DNA from: Megalonaias nervosa
Taxonomy: Eukaryota > Mollusca > Bivalvia > Unionida > Unionidae
Assembly (NCBI GenBank): GCA_016617855.1
Contig: JAECUM010001101.1
Coordinates: 1-64,000, forward strand
DNA: 64,000 nucleotides
Direction of reading: 5' to 3'
In this document: positions 18,545 to 28,403 of the stretch, piece after piece
Layout: every line of letters begins with the position of its first letter
How positions within the stretch are numbered: position 1 is the stretch's first letter
Notes under the pieces: generated by a model
What the model was told of the DNA's origin: nothing
Databases searched by the model: none
The model's input: only the letters and a program-made list of their open reading frames with translations
Position numbers and translations under genes: made by a program

Positions 18545-18613
18545 GTTGACGATGTATGAGACAGACCCCAAGTGACCGAGGTTTTTATAAACTTTTCTTG
18601 GTTGTTGTTGTTG

Positions 18614-19345
18614 TTAATCCGACAACGGGGACGTGTACACGACAGGCCCTCCGTCTTGGCACCAGTGGTAAAACAGATGGGTACGAAATCGCAAATAATC
18701 GGGGGCGGTGGGTTTTAAATCCACGAGTAAATAAGCTTGTGGGATTTGCCTGGCATCGTCGTAAGCATGAGTCAGCCAAGGCGTTCCTAACTGTTTGGCT
18801 AAGACTTGCACTTGCGATTTATCTCTAGGTCTTTTAAAGAAGACCAAGAAATGAGCATTGAGGCAGATGGTGCGATGAGCTTTACTTTGTTAAAACAAAT
18901 TTTGGGTGATGTAAATGACACTGGCATTATGATCATGCCCTTTGCGCGAAAACCACAGTTTAATTTCTTCTTCGTCTTCTCCTAACATGTCATCGAAGAT
19001 GACCAGATCGGTTTGACAACGGTCAGACACGATCCCGTCGTCTTCACCAGGAATACCTTCCACAAAGACGATGGCATTGCCTTGACTGTCTCGCAGAGGA
19101 TTGTACGCCGCTTGCCACTCTTTGTAACACTACACGATTCGTTGAGGTGGACGATCGATCAAATGATGTTTATGTTCGATCAAACGTTTGACAAATTCGA
19201 TTTTGCCTGAACCTCTGGGTCCAGCAATGAGAATGTTAAAGGGATGCCGAAGATACAAGTCCTCCCAACTGGCACGATCTAAGTGTTCGTCGATGACTTT
19301 GAAAGTGGAGGAAGTGGAGGGAGCAGAGACAGTAGAGGTAGCCAT
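18614..19345 (-). pseudogene. FtsK/HerA-type genome-packaging ATPase, two in-frame stops
   Basis: ATG at 19345 (MATSTVSAPSTSS). One frame of 244 codons. Walker A reads GPRGSGKIEF, with Ile where Ser/Thr normally follows the Lys; Walker B is DLVIFDDM, followed by a sensor-type IYITQN. TAG at 19127-19129 (after PPQRIV) and TAA at 18890-18892 (after QNLF). The A32-like ATPase pumps the genome into the capsid. The Walker A change alone would be expected to impair nucleotide binding. Confidence 0.87.
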
Positions 19346-19469
19346 AGTAGTGTAAGGAATGTCACTTTTGACACGAAGACAGACAAGACAAGAAATTTAT
19401 ACTTTTATCAGGACACGTTTCTTGCCGTCTATAAAAGTGAACAACACGAAAGACAAAAATACATAAAAT

Positions 19470-19743
19470 TTAAATGGATAAGTACATGAATAAAAAACAC
19501 ATGAAAACGATCATAATGGAATATAAACAAGTCTTTGTACAACATGTTTGGTGATGAAGATGTGGTATCATAGGGACAGTGTGCAATGTTCTTAGAGTCT
19601 CTACATTGGGCACAGTCACACAAGGGTCCTCCCGGAATGGTCTTTCGGGGATGTCAATGACGGTCCTGTCCTGTCCTGAAGGGAGTAGTTCGCCTTCTTC
19701 TGGCACTGTCAATAACACAGGTTTAAAAGTTTCTTTTTCCTGA
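19470..19743 (-). other. Possible small gene, unknown
   Basis: An 82-codon frame with a polar, Pro-containing first half (TVPEEGELLPSGQDRT) and a hydrophobic tail. No homology recognised; AT-rich sequence around it. It could be a remnant of a gene upstream of the ATPase. Confidence 0.25.
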
Positions 19744-19756
19744 ACATTTTAATTTT

Positions 19757-20199
19757 TTAGGATGACAAATCTTGGGCATAGTGTGACGCTTCTTTTGTCC
19801 AAACCTCGAAACCCCAACTTTTCCAGTCACGTACATCTTTCCAGTGAGGGTGTAAGTCACAGGCTACACACATAATCGTACACATCTTCAGTACCTAAAA
19901 GTTGACGAATCTTTTTTTTTCCCGTAGAGGTCGAGAAGTATCAAGATGAAAGCTCAAAGCTTTTAACAGAAAGAGTCTCTCGTGTACATTTAAAGGGACT
20001 ACTTTCATGCTTTTTTGAGTGGTATGTACTGTTAGTAAAGAGTACACAAGGAATCGGTCGGTAAACGAAATCCCAGAAAGCAAGTCACTAAGACACACAC
20101 CACACGGCGACCCCAATTCAATGGACACAGTTCTCGTACAATGCGATGGTAATCCTCCACCGTTTGAATATTGTCATTGATTTCCTTCCACGGAATCTA
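19757..20199 (-). pseudogene. Accessory protein fragment, F-box-like neighbourhood
   Basis: Starts near 20199 with KEINDNIQTVEDYHRIVREL, then two frames compete: one gives KSMKVVPLNVHERLFLLKAL and ends by TAG near 19910, after which CTIMCVACDLHPHWKDVRDW runs to TAA near 19757. The start resembles the segment EEELEDYQNILRY of the next gene, so it is probably a related, decayed copy. No function known. Confidence 0.35.
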
Positions 20200-20204
20200 T
20201 TGTA

Positions 20205-20705
20205 TCACGAATGATAAAGGACGTGGCATGGTAGCCAGTTTTTTTTTTTTTTGTCGGAGGCAATAAGTGTACTTTCTGCACAGAGATGATTGTACTCCAG
20301 TAGCGAATCCAATTTTTTTTTTGTCACTTGTTCACACACTACACCCCGCACAGAATTGTCCTCTATAGACAAAATTTGGTAGCGTAAAATATTTTGGTAA
20401 TCCTCTAACTCTTCCTCTGGAATTCGGTGTAGTATGGCTAGCCTGGAAGTAGAAGGATGAGTGGCAACCAAATTCTTTTGATCATCGTCCAGTTGAACAA
20501 TGTCTGACTACTGGAACGCTCTCACATGAATCAATCCTCTTATCGCATTCAGGTACCAGTGGTTCAAACATCGGTGACGTAGCGGATGCAATTGTTCTTT
20601 GCGTTTCATTTGTATTGTAATCAACTCTCGGTAAATGCGTTCTCTCAACTCCACAGGCAAACCATGAATGTTCTCTTGTAAAGTATCCAGGACCATGTCA
20701 GTCAA
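20205..20705 (-). pseudogene. F-box-like accessory protein 2, one in-frame TAG
   Basis: One frame of 167 codons: MTDMVLDTLQENIHGLPVEL, with GLPVELRERIYRELI as the F-box-like motif, interrupted by TAG at 20508-20510, then RIPEEELEDYQNILRYQILS. The LPxELxxxIYxE motif matches the start of F-box domains, which link substrates to SCF ubiquitin ligases, but the rest of an F-box is not clear, so the assignment is tentative. Confidence 0.4.
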
Positions 20706-20752
20706 ACACGTCTCCTAGAGCGAATGCGACGGATGTAGTGAGTAATTTCTGA

Positions 20753-21070
20753 CTACTGCCATTCCAGGAAACGGTTAAGAATGGTATTAAAATCTTCTAA
20801 TGTAAATGATCTAAAGCGAAATATTCGGATGAACGAATACTTGATCCAGAGAAATCGGATTTGTTTGTTGACTTTTGTGAATTTCCTCTTGTGAATTTCT
20901 CGACATAAAAGGTCCTCAGTCACCAATTGAGATTTTGCTCTGATAAGTCCCTGCCAAATTTCCTTGTAGATCTTCTCTTGCAATTCGTTTGGTAATCTTT
21001 GAATTTTAAATACTTGTCTAGGGGTTGTCCAGCGTTTGACTCCTAGCCGAGCTGGTTTCGTAAACAACAT
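20753..21070 (-). CDS. F-box-like accessory protein 1
   Basis: Intact ORF of 105 codons from ATG 21070. Contains RLPNELQEKIYKEIWQGLI, the same LPxELxxxIYxE motif as the gene at 20205, then a basic, Phe-rich end (FIRIFRFRSFTLEDFN). The pair arose by duplication (inference). Located between the ATPase and the BIR genes, in what looks like a host-interaction block. Confidence 0.5.
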   Translation of the reverse strand: MLFTKPARLGVKRWTTPRQVFKIQRLPNELQEKIYKEIWQGLIRAKSQLVTEDLLCREIHKRKFTKVNKQIRFLWIKYSFIRIFRFRSFTLEDFNTILNRFLEWQ

Positions 21071-21080
21071 GGTATGTCAC

Positions 21081-21627
21081 TTCAATATCGAAGTCCCACT
21101 AAAGGTAGGTAGTTACAATCCGGAGACTATCGAGCATGTTCCAGGTAAGCGGAATCTTTCTTCTCCCACTTGTGAAGTGACACACCGCAACTGAAGCACT
21201 TGCCTTTATCCCCTTCGCCCAAGTAGATAAATCCGGCTCTAGCTAATTCTTCGGGGGTAGGTCCTCCCAGATATTTTGGCCATTTTCCTCAGAAAGTTTG
21301 GAATCGACTTTCAAAGTAGCAGTATTCAGGCAATCTCACAGGGAACGAATATTCGTCTTTCACAGGTTCATTTCGATGAGGGTACGGTGAAATCTGCAGG
21401 AGTTTGCTCAGTTTTGGATGACATCCGTAGGGTGGGAGCCGCATGGTTTCATAATGATGACATCCACCATGAAAATCAGTAAAATGAAAAGGTGTACAAT
21501 GACGAGTGGCATCGCTTTCGTATCCGTCAGGTTTGACACGCACATCATCACTTTCCATGGTAGGTGTAGTGTATCCATAGCAAAGTTCCCATGATGTGAT
21601 ACTGAATCGCAAGGTACAGCATCGCAA
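21081..21627 (-). pseudogene. BIR-domain (IAP-like) protein 1, two in-frame stops
   Basis: The frame ends at TGA 21081. The C-terminal 70 residues are a BIR domain: SRFQTF, then TGA at 21289-21291, GKWP, EELARAGFIYLGEGD, KCFSCGVSLHKWE, DSAYLEHAR, TAG, SPDC. The Cys-x2-Cys, His and Cys zinc ligands are all present. The N-terminal part is Cys/His-containing (RHCTPFHFTDFHGGCHHYE) and unrecognised; an upstream frame (to 21731) may be its start after a frameshift. BIR proteins inhibit caspases or related signalling; large DNA viruses of invertebrates carry them. Both stops fall inside the domain, so the copy is disabled. Confidence 0.8.
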
Positions 21628-21806
21628 TCCACTTGAAGATTACCGAACTTGAATTGTGCCTGTCTGAACTTCATTTGTGCTTCTCCGAAAGGATTCATCT
21701 TTCCCGGTCTTATTTTTTTTGGTAGTCTCAATGAACTATCGGTCTTGGGCGTTGTCCCTTTTTATAATAGTCGTAATGAAGTCTCGAGCTTGTACATCGT
21801 TCAGTT

Positions 21807-22225
21807 TTAATGACTAGTTTTGGAAGTCTTCCTTTTATTCTTCTTCGACAACGGTACTACCTTCTCTAAGGAACCGTCATACCTGAACCGAAGTGTAATG
21901 GATGGAAAGGCCAGAGAAATGTAAGGACAGTGTGAAGCCCATCGAGTATGTTCCAGAATAGCTGAATCTTTATAGATACATCAATCCATACAAAACTTCA
22001 GACCACAAAGGAAACACTGTACTTCGTATCCCAATCCAGTCTCAGGTCCCAAGTGGACAAATCCTGTTCTAGCTAGAACATTCGCAGTAGGTAATCCTTC
22101 CCTATCTATAGGCCATTTTTGAAACGTTTCCAATCGACTGGCACAACTACAACAGAAAAATGGTATGGTTTGAACTTGCAGTTCTCCGTGGGTCTCTCAC
22201 TCGATTCTTGCTGTGTCGAAGCCAT
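21807..22225 (-). pseudogene. BIR-domain (IAP-like) protein 2, frameshift and in-frame TGA
   Basis: ATG at 22225 (MASTQQESSERPTEN), then a one-base frame change near 22180 leads into SRLETFQKWP, VLARTGFVHLG, VQCFLCGLKFCMD, TGA, KDSAILEHTRWASHCPYI: a complete BIR order with Cys-x2-Cys, His and Cys ligands. A basic tail (SKKNKRKTSKTSH) follows. The TGA stands where a Trp or similar residue is expected. It begins 15 bases beyond the polymerase stop. Paralogue of the gene at 21081, but clearly diverged. Confidence 0.8.
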
Positions 22226-22240
22226 CCTTCTTGTTGGTGG

Positions 22241-25200
22241 CTATCGTCTTGGAACCATTTTTTTTATACCTATACCAGCGTGTCCGTAAGGTAAAGTGAA
22301 GTAGTTGGAAAGCCGAACTCTAATCTGGTACACGATTTGATAGACTTTTTCCAAAGGCCGACTGATAATTTGGTGTGTCGGTAAACGTACAAACTTGTGA
22401 GGTTCGTAGGTGGTCATTTTAAAATTTCGATCCTGTTTAGACTTCAAGGCTTCTTTCAACACGACAAAGTTCACCATTCGACTGGTGCGATAATTGAGAG
22501 TCAATCCTTTCACTTTACACTCCTTGTGGGCCACGGTATTCGTAGCCGTAATTTTTGGGACCGCCACTTGCAAAACTTAGAATCTTGTTGTTGGGGTGCT
22601 CATCTGTCCAGGTTCCTAAACGGTAACCTTCGATGTCAAGGTACCGGTGACCATGGCGATCGATGTAGATGCAACTGTCCGTGCCAAAATACAGTACACT
22701 ATCTCCTAATTGGTGAAAAGCTTCGTACAATTTTAAGCGCGCATAGGCTGTCACGTAGGCCGCAATGATGACATTTCCAAATTCGTCGGCCTCGAGAAAG
22801 TCCAGTTCTTCTTCGTAATTGACTAAAATCAAGTCCTCACGAACGACGTCCACGTGTTTCATGTATTTGGTTTTGTCGTGAATGATCTGGAAGTAGCTGG
22901 AAGGTTCTGTAAAATACTCCGTCTTGGGTAAACGCGGTCGTTGTGCCATTTTGCCCCACAAGCAAATTAACATCGCATTAGCAAACGATCGCCTTCCTTC
23001 GTTTTTCCCCACGTTGTCTAAAGTGATGCCTTCCTGTTCCAAGTATTTCTCTTTGAATTTCTTTTGGTCTTTCGGAGTCTGGCACCAGGAAAGATAGCTG
23101 CTGGCTTCTTTTTTCAGTTTTATAAAGGCACCCACGTAGTCTCCGAAAATGCCTTTCTGAGTCTCGTCGCCTTGAGGTTATGTTCTGTTTTGGGAAAGTG
23201 GTAAATTTCGTACACTTCTAACAGTTGGTATCCCAAGACCAGAGCTTTGAACAATTCCACTCTAACCCACGTTTCCGTTAAGGCACGTTCTTCCTGAGTG
23301 TGCTGACAAGGTCGGTCTTGGTTCCACGTTTCGGTACAAGTACGACACAAGGGAAACATCAGTTATCCTTGGCAATGATGAGGTAAAACGGGATGGTACA
23401 AGTTCGTGGGAGGCAAGACTTTGAACTTGTTGAATCCTTCGTATTGTCGAATGTTGTCCAGGTCGATGTGTTCAGTCAGCAATTGCGGGTGCCCTGCGGA
23501 AAAGTGACAACATTTGCACACGTAAGGATACAGCGAACACACGTCCAAGTATGTGATTTTTTTCTCCTTTCTCCTCGTTGGCTTGGTACAGCAAACAGGT
23601 GGCATTCAACCATCCTCCGTATAAGCTCTCTCGCGGGTTCAGTGGGTCCACCAGTTTGTAACTTTCCAAGATGCGTTTAAATTCGGGATCGGTTTTCAAT
23701 CGGTAATCGTACTCGTGTTCCCACATTTCCACCACTTGGTATCCTTGCTGTTCTAACTTCAATCGCCGCTGACAAGTCGCCTGGTACAAGTCTTCCATGG
23801 TCCGTTGTAAAAGCTGACTTTTAGTGCCACGTTGAAGGTAACAGATGGGACATCCGTGAAATAAGCACCCGTGAAACTCGTACACGATCTAAGGGTTACT
23901 AAGTCCCAGCCATCCCCTGAATACGTTCAGTGGTCTTTTCGCCTCCTCCTCCGTTGCGAGCGTGTTGGATCCATTTGTCTTCCTTGTCGCACAAGTAATG
24001 TAACCAGCGTAGGGCTTTGACCGAATATTGACGTTTGACCAAGTTTGTCACTTGAGGGCTTATGACAGCAGGGTGTTTTCGGGCATGAATCGTTGGCGGT
24101 ACACTAAGGATCACGCTTTGACAATGGTGCAGGCTTCTTTCAAAGGGTCGATCCCTCCGTGCTCTATGAATAATTCTCGAAATTTTCAACAGCAACGCCG
24201 TAAAAAGTCCACGTCAGAACGACAATACTTTAACATTTCTTCCTGAAAGTCAAAGGGGTCCGAGGCATGAGTCTGGTACCAAGTATAGAAAGCTTCTCGT
24301 TGTTCAGTGCGCATGTTGTCGGCGTCGCTGTAGTGATCCTAAGGCAAATTGGGTAGAACGGCGTGTTGATTTGCTTCGGTATTGAAAAGTGCGGAAAATA
24401 GCCTGTGACCATTTCTGTCATTCCAAACGTTTTAGGCAATCCACTCAAAGGCATGGCCAAGTAAGTCATCGAAGATTTAAACTGCACTTGTCCCACTTGC
24501 ATGGAAATGATTTTGGCTCCGTTCAAAGTCACTTTAGGACGTTCGGTACTTTGTTCCGTATTTTATCTCAAAAGAAACTGTCCATCGTGTTCCGAGAAAT
24601 TGTGAACCATCACCATAGCATAGCGATGACAATCTCCGTAACGTTCGATGTCTTCTTCGCTCCACGTCTCGTCGATAGGGTCTTAGATCCATTGGATGAA
24701 ATCGGCCAACGTGTTAGGTTTACGAAAGATTTTTTTCACGTCCTCCAGGAATCTTGCTGCAGTGAGGGCAATGACTAAAGAATGGCTCTTGGATGCACTT
24801 CTCGTACGCTCGATGAGCCACGCAGAAATTAGGAATGTGAATACCAGTCCCTTGCATGCATTCGAAATCGAAAAAGATGAAATTCCCTTTCTTCTTTTAA
24901 TCTTCCTCTTCATGTTTGGAATGGTAGTTTTGAATGTAGCATTCGTGTTCCAAGTCCACGATTTGGTGACAAATGTGACATCGCTTCTTTCCTGAACATA
25001 CGTGCGCCTTGGTATTATTGGTACATATCACTTGTCCACAATTTGGGCACAATCTCAGCTGCTGACAGGCACTTTTCTGCTGTGAACCTTGCTTTTTCAG
25101 ATGTGGTTGGTAACAGGTCGGACTCACAAAAGTGCGCTGACAAGCTGGGCAATGCACTCGTTCTTGTCCTTCGTCCAGACAGTGTTTAGAGGCCAAACAT

Positions 25201-26302
25201 CCCTCACATTTCGATCCACAATGCTTATGTTGCTCTCGATTGTTATAGCCATGGTCACATTTCTCACAGTAATAACTGTATCCCAGGAATCCGGTGATAC
25301 TGGTAATGGCATCAAAATGTTCATCGTGATGATAGACGTGAATGTAAATTTCCGTTTTTGAAATTGTTGCCTCGAAACAACAGAGGTCCACGCACTTCTT
25401 GAAGGTATACTTTCAAGGTGTAGCGTGGAGCCAAGACATCTTGCAATTTTTGCCTTTTCAGGAATGCCACAAGCGGTGTCTTTGTATATTCCCGCTTGTT
25501 GTAGCAGGAGTTCTGCTTCTCTTCGTTGTTTGGCTCGGTCCGATTGTTGAATAGTTTTGCAGGCTCTTTTCCATTCTACCGTGTCGTTCTTGTCGGCATA
25601 CGTTCGTCTCACCACGATGGCACGGGCTAAACACATCTTGTCTTGAGGGTTGTTAATTTGAACGAGGCTGCGCTTGACGCTGCGAAGGTCGTTTACCAAT
25701 AATACCTTTTTGCGCTGTCCGGTCCCTTGGGGAAGAAACACGTGGGTCATCAACAGTGTCGCTTTTCCATCGGTGATGTGAAATTTGTCGTTGGATTGCT
25801 GTACGTGTTGAATCTTGTCGATTACTTTCTAAGGTGTCATTTCTAATGGCCTGCTAAACTCGATCCAAACGGGTGACTTCAGACTGTCGTGATGAATGGA
25901 AAGTCTCAAGCGGTAGTCTTCTTTGGCTTCACATTGCTGTTTCAGTGTGGTTGACAAAGAATCCCACACATCGGTGATGAACCCTTCTGCTTTCTTCAGC
26001 GGTACGTCGGACTTGAAATCTTTAAACTTTACCGTGTACGTGTAGACCTTGGTTCTAAATTTTCTAGAGGAGCGTTTGTGCGTCTCTCGAATGTGGTAGT
26101 ACTTTTTAAGGTTTACTGGTGGTGAAGGCAGACTTTGGTTGGGTGTAGAGTCTCTGGGATTGGATTCTGGCTCACTCGTGTCATCTTCAAAATCGCTGGC
26201 ATGAATTTGAGCCAAGACTTCAGCTACTGTGAGAGGCGATAAGTCCCGTTTCTGCTTCTTACTTTCTTCTCCTTTCTTTACGAAATGATGCGATCTATTC
26301 AT
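22241..26302 (-). pseudogene. polB: Protein-primed family B DNA polymerase
   Basis: About 1,350 codons from MNRSHHFVKKGEESK at 26302. Order: N-terminal region; a Cys/His-rich zinc-binding stretch (CEKCDHGYNNREQH and several CxxC pairs, about 24990-25300); exonuclease I FIFFDFEC near 24860; exonuclease II near 24430 (AMPLSGLPKTFGM); exonuclease III YCRSDVDFL near 24210; polymerase motif A DVCSLYPYV near 23545; motif B RSFANAMLICLWGKM near 22970; motif C YFGTDSCIYI near 22680; C-terminal VKGLTLNYRTS. It replicates the linear element from terminal-protein primers. In-frame stops at 25829 and 24897 and frameshifts near 25390, 24540, 24200, 23880, 23600, 23130 and 22570 show it is dead. Confidence 0.93.
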
Positions 26303-26342
26303 CTTGACTGCAAAAAGTCAAATGACTACATTTGAAACGCCA

Positions 26343-26386
26343 TGGACACCTTTATATCCATGTCAGACCAGTGTATATATAAAGGG
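26343..26386. promoter_or_regulatory. Divergent promoter: two TATA boxes back to back
   Basis: GGATATAAAGGTGTCC on the minus strand (26343-26358) for the polymerase and TATATATAAAGGGG on the plus strand (26373-26386) for the zinc-knuckle gene, with about 15 bases between. TATA to ATG is about 50 bases on both sides, so leaders are short. Confidence 0.75.
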
Positions 26387-26436
26387 GTAGTGCCATCCCT
26401 CCCAGCATTCATTTCTCCCTCAAATCGACAAGCACG

Positions 26437-26697
26437 ATGGAAGAACCCACACACATCGAACGTCTGGTCAGAGCCTTTAATTTTTCTTCAGACAAGCCGA
26501 CGGACTACTCCCCCTCCTTTCGAGATAGAAGTCAAGATACATGCTATATCTGTCAGAAGAAAGGGCATTGGGTTACAGAATGTCCAGACCGTCAAAAAAG
26601 CAAGACAGCTGTGAAAAGAGACAAAAGTCAGGATACCTGTTATCATTGTCAAGAGAAAGGACATTGGTCTTCCGACTACCCTATGAAACAACAGTAG
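26437..26697 (+). CDS. Zinc-knuckle (CCHC) protein
   Basis: ATG at 26437, 86 codons. Two CCHC knuckles: CYICQKKGHWVTEC is complete; CYHCQEKGHWSSDY has Tyr for the last Cys. Such knuckles bind single-stranded nucleic acid, as in retroviral nucleocapsid. A second open frame (to 26840) carries on past the stop with a Lys/Arg/Glu-rich tail (SEREEKKTRKSEEEEEEKP), so the original protein may have been longer and lost its tail by frameshift. One of only two plus-strand genes of the element. Confidence 0.75.
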   Translation: MEEPTHIERLVRAFNFSSDKPTDYSPSFRDRSQDTCYICQKKGHWVTECPDRQKSKTAVKRDKSQDTCYHCQEKGHWSSDYPMKQQ

Positions 26698-26840
26698 CAG
26701 GAGGAAGAAGAAGAGGTGCCCTCGGCAAAGTAAGAACCCGGACACGTTCAGAAAGAGAAGAAAAGAAGACGAGAAAAAGTGAGGAAGAAGAGGAGGAAAA
26801 ACCTGTGATAATGAAGAAATTCAAAAAACAGAGAGAGTGA

Positions 26841-27086
26841 ACAAAAAAAAAGTCACAGAATAAGTCTATGAATTTTTTTTAAATTGTTGTGTTGTGACAT
26901 TAGATTGTAAAATTTGTACCAGAATTGACCTGACAGAAAAAACGTAAGTGTCTCATGGTTTTGATTTTTTAGAATAAGGGCCTACACTCACGCACTCACA
27001 CAAGTACATCATTTGTTAAAAAAGGGATTTTGAGTTTTAATTGATTGAGGCAAAATGAATACAGTCCCCTTTCGAAAGAAGTGGGT
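26841..27086. other. Intergenic, AT-rich
   Basis: No gene; separates convergent transcripts of the zinc-knuckle gene and the coiled-coil gene. No histone-type stem-loop is visible on the plus strand here. Confidence 0.5.
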
Positions 27087-27102
27087 GGCCCTGAAAAGGA
27101 CC
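27087..27102 (-). terminator. Histone-type 3' stem-loop of the right-arm coiled-coil gene
   Basis: Minus strand GGTCCTTTTCAGGGCC followed directly by ACCCAC, then CTTCTTTCGAAAGGGG. Six-bp stem (one G-T), TTTC loop, ACCCA flank: it matches the histone mRNA 3' consensus nearly base for base, 29 bases beyond the stop at 27132. Confidence 0.85.
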
Positions 27103-27131
27103 GTTTTTTTTTTTAAATAAAAGAAACAAAC

Positions 27132-27791
27132 TCAGGAACGAGAAGAAATCAGTTTTAACTGCCTTAAGCCTTTGCCACGGCCAAGGCCATCTTCTGGACC
27201 TGCTCCCGTCGATGATTGGGTAGAAATCATTAGGGCTGGTATCTTAGGCGTATTGACAGGGTTGGATTGTTTGGCTCGGGAAGATCTTTTTCTCTTGGGC
27301 CGTAATAAAGAAGTCTGATACATTTGTTTCAGACTCCTTAACCCTGCCAAAATGTTCAAGAGTACCGTTACCGTTTGAGTTTCACTGTTCTCCTTCTCTC
27401 CTAGACCTTGTTTCTTCTCTGTTTCTTCTTCTTCCTGTCGTTTCCTTCTTGCCTCTTCTTACTGTTGCTGTTGAAGGAGAAAAGCTTGTTCTGCTTTTTC
27501 TTGCTGTTGTAAAAATTTCTACAATTCTTCCTTCTGTCTCTGTTTAAAATCCTCGACGTGTGGTAAAGAAGGAGAAGGTGGCGAATTTACTGGTACCGGA
27601 ACAAATTCTTGCGAAGAAGAGGGAAAATCCACTAAATCCCAATTAAAATCGACCTCTTCTGGAAGTAGGTTAGTGTTGACTTTGCTAGCCGCTGCTATGC
27701 CATCGCTTCTCGTCTCCATGGCCGGTGCACCCCAATTCATCGTCTTCTTAGTTTCTGTCATGTTTGAAAAAAGAATGTCGCATCGATTCAC
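27132..27791 (-). pseudogene. Right-arm coiled-coil protein with NLS, two in-frame stops
   Basis: One frame of 220 codons. Likely start MTETKKTMNWGAPAMETRSD (near 27760). Acidic/Pro-Ser region, then a Gln/Glu coiled coil interrupted by TAG at 27519 and TAA about 72 bases on, then LLNILAGLRSLKQMYQTSL and a basic nuclear signal RPKRKRSSRAKQ, ending GRGKGLRQLKLISSRS. Histone-type stem-loop downstream. Resembles the left-arm A/B/C genes in style (charged coiled coil, stem-loop 3' end), not in sequence. Role unknown; nuclear location inferred. Confidence 0.6.
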
Positions 27792-27990
27792 TGCGCAGAG
27801 ACGCTAGCGCACCTATATAGGGAATGTGACGTCACAGGTAGCTCTCTTCGGATTGGAAGACAGACTCCGCGAAGTGGCTGAATTTTGTAACGCGTGTTTC
27901 GATTGGTGAAAGATCTCAATCCGTTTCGATCCGGTCTTCCACTATAAATAAACGCGGTTCACTTCATTCCCTTCACCTGTTCTCGTCAGA
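27792..27990. promoter_or_regulatory. Divergent promoter of the right arm
   Basis: Minus strand: TGACGTCA (CRE-like), then CCTATATAGG, close to the start of the coiled-coil gene. Plus strand: CACTATAAATAAACGCGG near 27940, about 50 bases before the first plus-strand ATG at 27991. Confidence 0.65.
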
Positions 27991-28240
27991 AGATGTGGAC
28001 AAACGTTGAATACTCTACTCTCGTATTGTCGATGCTGTTCCGTACAGACTTACCCATGTATGTTAAATCATCATGGACCATTATCCGGATCACCGAGACG
28101 AGCGTTTGGAAAAGAAGGATCTATGTAGAGAGATAAGGCTGTCTGAAGCGAGTCCCCATCTACGATCCAGAGGTAAGACGAAATTTAAGAAAGAGAAGAA
28201 GATCTGTCAGATGCCCTCTATGCTAACGAAATGGTGTTAA
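27991..28240 (+). CDS. Small right-arm gene(s), overlapping frames
   Basis: First ATG at 27991 opens 47 codons (MWTNVEYSTLVLSMLFRTDL) ending near 28132. A second ATG at 28073, in another frame, opens 55 codons (MDHYPDHRDERLEKKDLCRE, then KTKFKKEKK) ending at TAA 28238-28240, 12 bases before a perfect histone-type stem-loop. The clean placement of promoter, frame and stem-loop argues that the second is a real short basic protein. Unrecognised; too short for ordinary gene finders. Confidence 0.5.
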
Positions 28241-28252
28241 CATAAAAAAAAC

Positions 28253-28268
28253 GGCCCTTTTCAGGGCC
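28253..28268 (+). terminator. Histone-type 3' stem-loop (perfect)
   Basis: GGCCCTTTTCAGGGCC preceded by A-run plus AC and followed by TCTGC: exact 6-bp stem and TTTC loop of metazoan histone mRNAs, ending the short plus-strand gene. CCAGAAGATT lies about 12 bases downstream. Confidence 0.85.
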
Positions 28269-28403
28269 TCTGCTATATCTCCAGAAGATTTACTCTTTCT
28301 TGCCTAAAATAGTTTTTAGTCTGTTGTATAATTTATGTGTAATGGGTCACTCAATTGCCTCGAAAAGATTTACTCTTTCTTGCCTAATTGTTTTAAAACT
28401 AAG

